Assembly: GCA_050283925.1 (NCBI GenBank)
Contig: JBNOAI010000004.1
Location: 124,001 to 188,000 of the forward strand
Length of the DNA stretch: 64,000 bases
Reading direction: 5' to 3'
Origin: ZC4RG25 sp023428365
GTDB lineage: Bacteria; Pseudomonadota; Alphaproteobacteria; Rhizobiales; Hyphomicrobiaceae
The notes below the pieces were generated by a model. The model was not told the DNA's origin. It searched no databases and worked only from the letters and a program-made list of their open reading frames with translations. Below, in pieces: positions 41,517-49,283 of this stretch (positions are counted from its first letter, which is position 1; every line of letters starts with the position of its first letter). The position numbers and the translations under genes were made by a program.

Positions 41517-41957
41517 TTACGGAGTTGTCGCGCGCTTTCTCGTTTTCTTTGTCTTGGCATCGAGAACGAGCCGATAGCGGACTGTGGCGTGCAGTGCATC
41601 CAATTCCGGCGCGGGTCTGACGCTGGACCGCTCGTGTTTGAAGGCCATGACGTGAGCGCCGGGAATGGCAAGCCGCGCCTCATCCAATGCGCGCCGGAGA
41701 ATGCGGATCAATTTGCGTGCTGCACGCTCCTCTCCGGGCCGCAGCCAGATGTTCACTGTGACCAGATGTTGTTGGTCATGCGCGGTCGGATCCGCGCGAT
41801 CGTATGCGTGTCCGATCGCTAGAAATGGAAATGTCGAGAACGCTGATATATCGCGGAAAGCGACGCGATTTTGCAGGACAGTCTTGACCTCCGGGTCTCC
41901 GTCAAGGGTAGCGGAGACGGCGGCTCTGATCGCATCACTGGAAATTTCATGGTCCAT
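41517..41957 (-). CDS. DUF3168-like tail-completion-type protein
   Basis: The 146-residue protein (MDHEISSDAIRAAVSATLDGDPEV) resembles DUF3168/gp17-like tail-terminator proteins of phages and gene transfer agents: an N-terminal helix, RVAFRDISAFSTFPFLAIGHAYDR, DQQHLVTVNIWLRP, AARKLIRILRRALDEARLAIPGAHVMAFKHERSS (pieces) and a final DALHATVRYRLVLD. A basic tail KTKKTRKRATTP follows. No capsid, portal, terminase or other tail gene is near, so this is an isolated copy. The assignment is by eye and moderate. It ends three bases from the convergent FAD/Fe-S oxidase gene. Confidence 0.55.
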   Translation of the reverse strand: MDHEISSDAIRAAVSATLDGDPEVKTVLQNRVAFRDISAFSTFPFLAIGHAYDRADPTAHDQQHLVTVNIWLRPGEERAARKLIRILRRALDEARLAIPGAHVMAFKHERSSVRPAPELDALHATVRYRLVLDAKTKKTRKRATTP

Positions 41958-42009
41958 CTTTCAATCGCCAGGACCAGAGCTGCACCGCCGTCATCCGACA
42001 GGCTGAAAA

Positions 42010-42087
42010 TCAAAGAACGCCGAACAGATGCAAAAGGATGATCACCGAAATCGGAACGCCCGCGAGCCACAAGATCACGCTTCTCAT
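42010..42087 (-). CDS. 25-residue single-helix membrane peptide
   Basis: ATG at 42087 with GGAG eight bases upstream encodes MRSVILWLAGVPISVIILL followed by HLFGVL and TGA. The peptide is one hydrophobic helix with a WLAGVPISVI motif. I recall similar very short WL-G-P-I-type peptides, usually unannotated, in Hyphomicrobiales genomes. It lies 52 bases upstream of the DUF3168-like gene on the same strand. Function unknown. Confidence 0.55.
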   Translation of the reverse strand: MRSVILWLAGVPISVIILLHLFGVL

Positions 42088-42688
42088 TATGTTTCTCCGG
42101 ATTTGGGGTCACGCTCGCGACGCGTCACGAGCGACGCGTGATGCCGAGCATGTGTGAAGAGAGGATGCAGTGTTAACGCGGACGGCAGACGAGAGGTTCC
42201 TCGCCATCCGGCAATGCTTTTGTGCGGCGCTGCTGTTTTGCGGTTGCGAAGCGTTTGATCTGCACGCATCGCGTTTTTTGGTTGGACATAATCGGTGAGA
42301 AAGGGGATCGCGGCGCCAAGGTGATTTTCGCGTAATTCCCAAATCTGACTACGGATTTGTTTTTACTCAATTTATCAGTTGTGCTCGGATTGGCGATTAA
42401 TTGTGCGCTGCAGTCTGATACGTCAACGACCGCAATTTTTGCGCATTCGCCGTCTATTCCGATCACATTATCCAAGCGACCTGATTGACATTGTTGCGCC
42501 ACGCAGGCCTGATAGTGGGACAAGGTGTCCCGTTGAGTGTCGGCGAAAGGTGCTGCGCTGCTTGATGGTCGCCGTGAGCCAAAAAAATAAAATAAGGGCT
42601 TCGACCGTCGCGTCGTGCCTCCGGGAAGAGTGCTTAGCGTCTGGCGCCGCTGATCCTGGCGGCGAGCCGATATGGCTGGAGGAAAGTG
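42088..42688. other. Long regulatory/noncoding stretch upstream of tctC
   Basis: About 600 bases without a credible gene; the open frames here lack coding character or ribosome sites. I see a GCGACGCGT direct repeat (42117-42125 and 42131-42139), A/T-rich patches near 42330-42380, and a possible promoter TTGACA (42485-42490) with a weak CTGATA-like -10. This leaves a roughly 170-base 5' leader before tctC. Confidence 0.4.
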
Positions 42689-43654
42689 ATGACCCGTAAT
42701 ATCGCACGAGCATTTGCGATCGCTTTGGGAGTGGCGACCGTTTCCGCAACGGTGATCGCTCCTGCGGCGTTCTCGCAGGATAAATATCCAACCCGTCCCG
42801 TTGAAATGATTGTGCCTTGGGGCCCAGGCGGTGGCGCCGATCAGCTCGCACGGCTGACCGGAAAACTTCTGGAACCAAATCTTGGCGTATCGCTGCCCGT
42901 CGTGAACGTGCCAGGAGCAACAGGCGGAACCGGCATGGCAAAACTGCTTGCCGCGCCGGCGGACGGCTATTCCGCGGCAATTTATATTGCCGATAGTCAC
43001 GCGCTGCTGGCGGGGCCTGATGCACGCTGGAAAAGCGAAGATATCGTTCCGGTTTCCGTGCTGATCCAAGGACCGTCGTTCCTGTTCGTCGCCGAAAACA
43101 GCCGCTTCAAATCATGGGCTGATTTCGAGAAAGAGGCGAAAGCCAAACCCGGCACGCTGAAGGTGGCGACGCTTGGATTCGGCAGCGTCGACGACTTCAC
43201 GCTGAAGTATATGGAAGGCAAGGGCATCAAGGTCGTCCAGGTGCCGTTCTCCAAGCCGAGTGAGCGCTATGTGTCGATTCTCGGCGGTCACGCCGATGCC
43301 CTTTATGAGCAGGCTGGCGACGTCGGCTCATATCTCAAGGGCAATCAGATGCGCCCGCTGATTATCTTCGGCAAGGAACGGCATCCAGCCTTCAAGGATA
43401 CGCCAAGTTCCTTTGAGTTGGGCTATCAGGTGGCGCTGCCGCAGTTCCGTTCGATCGTAGTGCGTGCCGGAACGCCGCCGGAGCGCGTCAAGGCTCTTTC
43501 GGCAGCATTGTCGAAAGTCGCAGCGACGCCGGAGTTCAAGAAGTTTCTCGAGGAGCAGTTTGCCTCTCCGGACAGCTTCATCGATGCGTCGAAGGCGGGT
43601 GCCTTCGTCAAGGAACAACTCGACGACATGAAGAAGCTCGCGGGCGCGTCTTAA
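42689..43654 (+). CDS. tctC: Tripartite tricarboxylate transporter substrate-binding protein (TctC/Bug)
   Basis: The 321-residue periplasmic binding protein starts at the ATG at 42689 after GGAGGAAA. It has a signal peptide (to about 33, PAAFSQD) and a Bug-family body: YPTRPVEMIVPWGPGGGADQLARL, GATGGTGMAKLLAAPADGY, FSKPSERYVSILGGHADALYEQAGDV (pieces) and the C-terminal AFVKEQLDDMKKLAG. It captures a carboxylate (citrate or another di/tricarboxylate) for TctAB. A hairpin with a short T-run follows before tctB, a typical way of making binding protein in excess over membrane subunits. Confidence 0.92.
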   Translation: MTRNIARAFAIALGVATVSATVIAPAAFSQDKYPTRPVEMIVPWGPGGGADQLARLTGKLLEPNLGVSLPVVNVPGATGGTGMAKLLAAPADGYSAAIYIADSHALLAGPDARWKSEDIVPVSVLIQGPSFLFVAENSRFKSWADFEKEAKAKPGTLKVATLGFGSVDDFTLKYMEGKGIKVVQVPFSKPSERYVSILGGHADALYEQAGDVGSYLKGNQMRPLIIFGKERHPAFKDTPSSFELGYQVALPQFRSIVVRAGTPPERVKALSAALSKVAATPEFKKFLEEQFASPDSFIDASKAGAFVKEQLDDMKKLAGAS

Positions 43655-43679
43655 TATCTCGTGAGCCTGAGATCCTCAT

Positions 43680-43717
43680 AAAGGGCGGTTTCGCGCTAAT
43701 CGCGCGGCCGCCCTTTT
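43680..43717 (+). terminator. Partial terminator/stabilising hairpin between tctC and tctB
   Basis: AAAGGGCGG (43680-43688) pairs with CCGCCCTTT (43708-43716), with an inner CGCG/CGCG stem and a TTTT end. It lies 25 bases after the tctC stop. Confidence 0.65.
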
Positions 43718-43747
43718 GCGTTCAATGCGACACGGAGAAATACCGAG

Positions 43748-44296
43748 ATGGCGCAGCGCATTAAGTCAGCCTTGCCGTATCTGCTGGGGCTCGCCATTGC
43801 AGCCTGGCTTTTCATCCTGGCTGGAACGATCAGTTATTCGCCGCGTGCTGGCCAGCTTGGACCCGATTTCTGGCCTCGTCTGGCCATCGGCCTGATGGCG
43901 GCCGTGTGCATTTTCGAAATCGTCAGGATCGTGTTTCTCGGCAGTGCCGACAGCGATGTTCGCGGTATTGCCGAACGCTTTGATGAGGCCGAACAAGACG
44001 AGGATGCAGAAGCACCAGCTCAGCTGCCTCTGCTGATCGGCGGCGTCGTGCTCATCCTGGGCTACGCGATGCTGGTGCCGATCCTCGGCTTTCTGCTCGC
44101 GTCGTACATATTCCTGATCGTGTTCATGTATCTGGGCGGCGCGCGCAATCACATGGCGATCTGGCTGTCGGGGACGCTGGGAATTCTGATTTTCGCGTTC
44201 GTGTTTCTCAAGGTCGTCTACGTCTCGCTCCCGAGGGGTGAGCCGCCATTCGATCAGGTGACGCAGTTCGTCATGAACCTGCTGCAGGTGAATTAG
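43748..44296 (+). CDS. tctB: Tripartite tricarboxylate transporter small membrane subunit TctB
   Basis: The 182-residue protein has four membrane helices: about 8-28, 40-62, 92-115 and 135-160, with an acidic cytosolic loop (RFDEAEQDEDAEAPAQ) between the second and third. ISYSPRAGQLGPDFWPRLAIGLMA (pieces) is the TctB signature (G-P-x-x-x-P-x). It is the small permease subunit pairing with TctA; transport is powered by an ion gradient. GGAG lies upstream of the ATG. tctA follows 21 bases downstream. Confidence 0.9.
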   Translation: MAQRIKSALPYLLGLAIAAWLFILAGTISYSPRAGQLGPDFWPRLAIGLMAAVCIFEIVRIVFLGSADSDVRGIAERFDEAEQDEDAEAPAQLPLLIGGVVLILGYAMLVPILGFLLASYIFLIVFMYLGGARNHMAIWLSGTLGILIFAFVFLKVVYVSLPRGEPPFDQVTQFVMNLLQVN

Positions 44297-44317
44297 ACTC
44301 CTCGGGGAAGTGCGATC

Positions 44318-45835
44318 ATGCTGGAAATTCTGTCTCAACTCGGCGCCGGCTTCATTGCCTGCTTCACGCCCAGCCATATGCTGGTGCTGTTCCTCGGCAT
44401 CGTTGTCGGTTTGCTCGTCGGTGTTCTGCCGGGCCTGACGCTGGTGATGGGCGTCATCCTGGTTCTGCCGTTCACCTATCAGATGGATCTGACCGGCTCC
44501 ATCATTCTGCTGACAGCGATGTATGTCTCGGGAACTTACGGTGGCGCGTTTACAGCCATTCTGTTCCGCATTCCCGGCGAACCGCTGGATGTTCCGATCC
44601 TTTGGGACGGCTATCCCATGGCGCAGCGTGGCCGCGCGGCCGACGCACTGGGGTGGACGCTGATGGCCGCTCTCGGCGGTGGACTGATCTCGGCGATCAT
44701 CATGGTGCTTTTGACCAAGCCTGTGGCGGATTTTGCACTCCGGTTCTCGACGCCCGAATATTTCGCGATCGTCCTGTTCGGTCTGTCGAGCGTGATTGCG
44801 CTGGGACGCGGATCGCTTCCAAATGCCCTCATTTCGCTGGCGTTGGGTATCCTGATCGGCTGTGTCGGCACCGACGCGATTTATGGCAGCTATCGCTTTA
44901 CGTTCGGACTGCCGATCCTGGCCGATGGCATCGAATTTCTGGTGGTCATGGTCGGTGCTTACGGCGTCGGCGAAGTTTTAGCTCGCCTGGAGCGGGGCTT
45001 TCAGACCAAGCCGGTCGAAAAAGTCAACCAGACCTCGACCAAAATTCCGTCGCTGCGCGAGATGTTTGCGCTGCGCTGGATGTTCCTGCGTTCCAGCCTA
45101 TTGGGCAACATCATCGGCCTGGTCCCAGGAGCCGGCGCAACCATCGCCTCATTCGTGTCGTATGGCGTCGAGGCGCAATACGGGAAGCGCCGTGCGGACA
45201 TGGGGACCGGTGTTCCGGAAGGGATTGTGGCGCCCCAGGCTGCATCGACCGCGTCGGTCGGTGGCGCGCTCGTACCGCTGCTCGCGCTCGGAATTCCCGG
45301 TAGCGGCGCTACGGCCGTGATGCTTGGGGCGTTCATGCTGCACGGCGTGCAACCCGGCCCTCAGATCCTGATGACATCGGCGCCGATGGTTTACACGATC
45401 TTCGCGTCGGTATTTCTCGGCATCGCGCTGATGTGCCTGATCGGCTTCTATTACATCCGGCTGCTCGTGAGGGTGCTCGATTTTCCCGAGACCATGGTCT
45501 CGGCGTTCGTGATGCTGTTCTGCTTTATCGGCGCGATGTCGATCCGGAACAATCTCACCGACCTGTGGCTGATGATCGGTTTCGGCGTGATCGGATACCT
45601 GCTCGAGCGATTCAAGTTTCCGATTGCGCCGTTGGTGCTCGGTGTGATCCTCGGGCCGATCGCCGAGGAGGCGTTCATGAACGCGATGATCAGCCATGGG
45701 AACGACTGGACGATCTTCTTCACCCGGCCGATCTCGGGAACCATCATGGCGGCGGTGATCATTACGCTGCTGCTGCCGTTCATCGGCCGGAAGCGCGCCG
45801 CCAAGTCGTTCGAAGCAACTGATCCATCGGCGTGA
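44318..45835 (+). CDS. tctA: Tripartite tricarboxylate transporter large membrane subunit TctA
   Basis: The 505-residue protein has about 11-12 membrane helices. It carries the repeated TctA motif twice: GVLPGLTLVMGVILVLPFTYQMD...YVSGTYGGAFTAILFRIPGEP in the first half and GLVPGAGATIASFVSYGVEAQYGK...PQAASTASVGGALVPLLALGIPGSGATAVMLGAF (pieces) in the second. It forms the translocation path with TctB for the substrate delivered by TctC. It is the last gene of the tctCBA operon, followed by a palindrome without a T-run. Confidence 0.95.
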   Translation: MLEILSQLGAGFIACFTPSHMLVLFLGIVVGLLVGVLPGLTLVMGVILVLPFTYQMDLTGSIILLTAMYVSGTYGGAFTAILFRIPGEPLDVPILWDGYPMAQRGRAADALGWTLMAALGGGLISAIIMVLLTKPVADFALRFSTPEYFAIVLFGLSSVIALGRGSLPNALISLALGILIGCVGTDAIYGSYRFTFGLPILADGIEFLVVMVGAYGVGEVLARLERGFQTKPVEKVNQTSTKIPSLREMFALRWMFLRSSLLGNIIGLVPGAGATIASFVSYGVEAQYGKRRADMGTGVPEGIVAPQAASTASVGGALVPLLALGIPGSGATAVMLGAFMLHGVQPGPQILMTSAPMVYTIFASVFLGIALMCLIGFYYIRLLVRVLDFPETMVSAFVMLFCFIGAMSIRNNLTDLWLMIGFGVIGYLLERFKFPIAPLVLGVILGPIAEEAFMNAMISHGNDWTIFFTRPISGTIMAAVIITLLLPFIGRKRAAKSFEATDPSA

Positions 45836-45853
45836 ACCAATCGCTCTAAATTT

Positions 45854-45888
45854 CGGGATGCTGGCGGTGAATTATCGCCCGCATCCCG
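45854..45888. repeat. Nested palindrome between convergent tctA and bactofilin genes
   Basis: CGGGATGC-T-GGCG-N9-CGCC-C-GCATCCCG forms a hairpin with matching single-base bulges. No T-run follows; it may act as a 3' end stabiliser or belong to the REP-like elements seen at 23687 and 29798. Confidence 0.6.
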
Positions 45889-45930
45889 GATCATCATAAC
45901 AAGCTACCGACCTAGTCACGCATCGCCCCC

Positions 45931-45964
45931 AAAAGAAAACCCGCCGAGCGATCGCTGGGCGGGT
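45931..45964 (-). terminator. Intrinsic terminator of the bactofilin gene
   Basis: ACCCGCCGAGCG / CGCTGGGCGGGT (45939-45964), a nearly perfect 12-bp stem with a 2-base loop. On the minus strand it is followed by TTTTCTTTT, 27 bases past the stop codon. Confidence 0.8.
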
Positions 45965-45990
45965 CGTCTGTCGGCAAACTGATCGTTTGC

Positions 45991-46500
45991 TCAGGCGCTG
46001 GGGCGCGGTGCCGTTGGCGAGGTGAGCTGCGGAGCGATTTCCGAAACATCCTTCACCTTGCGCGAGCGACCATCGAAGCTGGCGCCCTGGTCAATGGCGA
46101 GAGCCTGGCTGTGGATGTCCCCCTCCACGACGGCACTCGCATGCAGCACGACCCGCGATCCCAGGATGGCGCCTTGAACGCGTCCAAAGACGTCGACCGT
46201 CTCGGCGGCAATGGTGCCGCTGATGATCGCTTCCTCACCGACCGTCAGCTTCATGCTGTGCAGATCGGCCTGGATGTTGCCATTGACGCGCAGAGAACCC
46301 TGGCAGCGAATGGTGATGGCCTGACCCTCGATCGTGAGGTCGTTGCCAATAACGGACTCGGAAGCATCCTGGCCGGACGTCCCCGATACCGGTCCGTTGG
46401 TCCGGATTGGTGTCGGCGGACTCGATGATGAGTCCATCGTCTTTATCTGCAACGCATCAATGTTGGCTGGTCTTGGGTCGGCTTTGCGGTTGAAAACCAT
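45991..46500 (-). CDS. Bactofilin (polymer-forming cytoskeletal protein)
   Basis: The 169-residue protein starts at the ATG at 46500 (MVFNRKADPRPANIDALQI; GGGGAG upstream). A disordered Ser/Pro/Thr N-terminus (about 20-48) precedes the bactofilin beta-helix (about 48-145): SVIGNDLTIEGQAITIRCQGSLRVNGNIQADL, KLTVGEEAIISGTIAAETVDVFGRVQGAI, VVLHASAVVEGDIHSQALAIDQGASFDG (pieces). The C-terminus is Pro/Ala-rich. Bactofilins self-assemble without nucleotides and scaffold cell-wall enzymes or stalk and shape determinants. The usual M23 peptidase partner is not adjacent. Confidence 0.92.
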   Translation of the reverse strand: MVFNRKADPRPANIDALQIKTMDSSSSPPTPIRTNGPVSGTSGQDASESVIGNDLTIEGQAITIRCQGSLRVNGNIQADLHSMKLTVGEEAIISGTIAAETVDVFGRVQGAILGSRVVLHASAVVEGDIHSQALAIDQGASFDGRSRKVKDVSEIAPQLTSPTAPRPSA

Positions 46501-46618
46501 ACTGAACTCCCCTCGGCTAGTACCCGGCGCGACCATCCGCCGCCGAAATGGTCGAATTGTGTCAGCCGGACCCTAAATAGCCCGGCGACGGACGTTTTCC
46601 GAGTGGGCTATTCAACCA

Positions 46619-49015
46619 TCAGGCGGACGTCAGGAAGCTGTCCACCACGCGCTTGCGGCCGGCTTTGTCGAAGTCGACGGTGAGTTTGTTGCCATCCACC
46701 TCCACGACTTGTCCGTAGCCGAACTTGTCATGGAACACGCGGGCGCCGATGCCGAACTCGGACGCATGTCCCGTGGAGGATGCGACCAGTTCGCCTTCGA
46801 TCAGTGTCGGGCCGCGCTTGTCGCGGCCTTGCTGCTTCCACTGTTGTTTGGCCCGCTGCCAGCCCGGCGTCTGATAGCTCGACTGGAAGCTCTGCGCCGG
46901 TTCGTCGAAACGGCTGCTGCCGTAAGGATTGGCCGTGCGTCCGAAGTTGGCATATGCGCCGCCGAACTTGGAGGGAGCTTCGAGCACCTCGACGTGGGCG
47001 GCAGGCAGCTCATCGACGAAGCGGGATGCAATCGCCGCCTGATAGAGGCCGCGCGTTCGCCGGTTCTGAGCGAACGAGATGCGTGCCTGACGCTTGGCGC
47101 GTGTGACCCCGACGTAAGCGAGCCGCCGTTCTTCTTCGAGACCGGACTGGCCGCTCTCGTCCAGGCTGCGCTGATGTGGGAACAGGCCCTCCTCCCAGCC
47201 GGGGAGAAAGACGATGTCGAACTCGAGGCCTTTCGCAGCGTGCAGGGTCATCAGCGAGACGCGATCGCCGCTGTCGGCCTGGTCGGTGTCCATCACCAGC
47301 GAGACGTGTTCGAGGAAGCCCGCGAGGGTCTCGAACTCGTGCATGAAACGGATCAATTCCTTGAGGTTCTCCAGCCGCGACTGCGCTTGTGGAGATTTGT
47401 CCTGCTGCCACATGGCGGTGTAGCCGGACTCGTCGAGGATCAACTCGGCGAGTTCGGTGTGCTTCATGGTCGGCACCAACTCGCGCCAACGATCGAACGC
47501 TGAGGTGAGACCAGCGAGAGACTTGCGCGCCTTTCCGGTGATCTCTTCGGTCTCCGCGATCTGCCGCGCGGCATGGAAGAACGGCACGTCGGTGGCGCGA
47601 GCCAGCGCGTGGATCTTCTTCACCGACGTATCGCCAAGGCCGCGCTTGGGCGTGTTCAGGATACGCTCAAGCTTGAGGTCGTTGGCCGGATTAAGCGTGA
47701 CCTCGAAATAGGCAATTGCGTCCTTGATTTCCTGGCGCTCATAGAAGCGCGGACCTCCAATGACGCGGTAGGGCAGGCCGACCGTGATGAAGCGGTCTTC
47801 GAAAGCGCGCATCTGGAACGACGCACGAACGAGAATGGAGATGTCGTTCAGCGGTTGGCCCTGGCGCTTCAGCGCCTCGATCTTGTCGCTGATGATGCGC
47901 GCTTCTTCCTCATCATCCCACACGCCGGTGACGGTGACTTTGTCGCCGAGCGCACCGTCGGTGTGCAGCGTCTTGCCGAGACGGCCTTTGTTATGTGCGA
48001 TCAGGCCGGATGCGGTCGCCAGGATATGGCCGGTCGAGCGGTAGTTGCGCTCCAGACGGATGACCTTAGCGCCGGGGAAGTCCTTTTCGAACCGGAGGAT
48101 GTTCTCAACCTCCGCCCCGCGCCAGCCGTAGATCGACTGATCGTCGTCGCCCACGCAGCAGATGTTCGGAGATCCCTGCGCCAACAGCCGCAACCAGAGA
48201 TACTGCGCGACGTTGGTATCCTGATATTCGTCCACCAGGATGAAACGGAACCGGCGATGATAGTCGGCCAGCACATCAGGGTTATCGCGCAGCAGGCGCA
48301 GGCCTTCGAGCAGCAGGTCGCCGAAGTCGACCGCGTTCAGCTCCTTCAGGCGTTTCTGATAGGCGGCATACAGTGCTGCGCCCTTGCCGTTGGCGAAGGC
48401 AAAGTTCTCGCCGGCGGGAACTTGCGGCGGCGTCAGGCCGCGGTTCTTCCAGCCGTCGATCAATCCAGCCAATTGCCGTGCCGGCCAGCGGTCCTTGTCG
48501 ATGCCCTCTGCTTCGATGACCTGCTTCATCAGGCGGATCTGATCGTCGGTGTCGAGGATCGTGAAGCCGCTCTTCAGGCCGACCAGCTCTGCGTGACGCC
48601 GCAGGATGCGGGCGCCGATGGAGTGGAACGTCCCGAGCCACGGCATGCCTTCGACCGCACCGCCGATGAGATGACCGATGCGCTCTTTCATCTCGCGCGC
48701 GGCCTTGTTCGTGAACGTGACGGCCAGGATTTCGCCGCCACGCGCACGCCGCGATGCCAGAATATGAGCGATGCGGGTCGTCAGAACCTTGGTTTTGCCG
48801 GTGCCCGCACCGGCCAACACCAGCACCGGCCCGTCGAGGGTTTCGACGGCCTCGCGCTGGGTCGGGTTCAGGCCCGCAAGATAAGGCGCTTGTGCGCCCT
48901 GCAAGGCGCGCGCGGAAATCGACAAGTTGGTCCCATCGCTGTCAGCCGTGCTGGGCGCGTGCGGCTCAACGTCGTTACCGGGTTCGTTCGTGGAATGTTT
49001 GCGATTCGGATGCAT
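46619..49015 (-). CDS. uvrD: UvrD/PcrA-type ATP-dependent 3'-5' DNA helicase
   Basis: A 798-residue superfamily 1A helicase from the ATG at 49015 (MHPNRKHSTNEPGNDVE). After a roughly 45-residue extension come LNPTQREAVETLDGPVLVLAGAGTGKTKVL (Q motif, Walker A), TFTNKAAREMKERI, LGTFHSIGARILRRH, ILVDEYQDTN (Walker B), CVGDDDQSIYGWRGAEVENI, RLERNYRSTGHIL, VSLMTLHAAKGLEFDIVFLPGWEEGLFPH and AYVGVTRAKRQ (pieces). It unwinds DNA in nucleotide-excision and mismatch repair. A C-terminal Tudor-like RNAP-interaction region (GIGARVFHDKFGYGQVVEVDGNKLTVDFD, in part) is present. The ribosome site is weak. Confidence 0.95.
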   Translation of the reverse strand: MHPNRKHSTNEPGNDVEPHAPSTADSDGTNLSISARALQGAQAPYLAGLNPTQREAVETLDGPVLVLAGAGTGKTKVLTTRIAHILASRRARGGEILAVTFTNKAAREMKERIGHLIGGAVEGMPWLGTFHSIGARILRRHAELVGLKSGFTILDTDDQIRLMKQVIEAEGIDKDRWPARQLAGLIDGWKNRGLTPPQVPAGENFAFANGKGAALYAAYQKRLKELNAVDFGDLLLEGLRLLRDNPDVLADYHRRFRFILVDEYQDTNVAQYLWLRLLAQGSPNICCVGDDDQSIYGWRGAEVENILRFEKDFPGAKVIRLERNYRSTGHILATASGLIAHNKGRLGKTLHTDGALGDKVTVTGVWDDEEEARIISDKIEALKRQGQPLNDISILVRASFQMRAFEDRFITVGLPYRVIGGPRFYERQEIKDAIAYFEVTLNPANDLKLERILNTPKRGLGDTSVKKIHALARATDVPFFHAARQIAETEEITGKARKSLAGLTSAFDRWRELVPTMKHTELAELILDESGYTAMWQQDKSPQAQSRLENLKELIRFMHEFETLAGFLEHVSLVMDTDQADSGDRVSLMTLHAAKGLEFDIVFLPGWEEGLFPHQRSLDESGQSGLEEERRLAYVGVTRAKRQARISFAQNRRTRGLYQAAIASRFVDELPAAHVEVLEAPSKFGGAYANFGRTANPYGSSRFDEPAQSFQSSYQTPGWQRAKQQWKQQGRDKRGPTLIEGELVASSTGHASEFGIGARVFHDKFGYGQVVEVDGNKLTVDFDKAGRKRVVDSFLTSA

Positions 49016-49283
49016 GTTCAGGATATAGCATGGGACGTGCGGCAATAACGGGGCCTGCGGCAGCCGCCCACACCTCGCGTTCGGGTTGTCAAACCGGTGA
49101 GCATTGCCGGAAAGGGATCCCAACTTTCATTGTGCTGTGCGATAAGTGGTTGTGGAGCATCGGTTGTCCCTGAATGCCGGAGGGCGTCTGCGGTACGCAA
49201 GGCAGGATCGGGGCAGGCAGCGGGCATGTCGGTTTTTGCATGAGACATGAAGCGGGTTCTATGACGATGCGGAGGTGTTGGGA

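Noticed and set aside
42379..42699. Plus-strand 106-codon frame upstream of tctC
   Set aside because: No ribosome site, Arg/Ser-rich random composition, and it runs into the tctC start; looks like noncoding GC-rich sequence.
42173..43069. Minus-strand 298-codon frame opposite tctC
   Set aside because: Antisense to a well-supported Bug-family gene; the product is Arg/Ser/His-rich with no domain.
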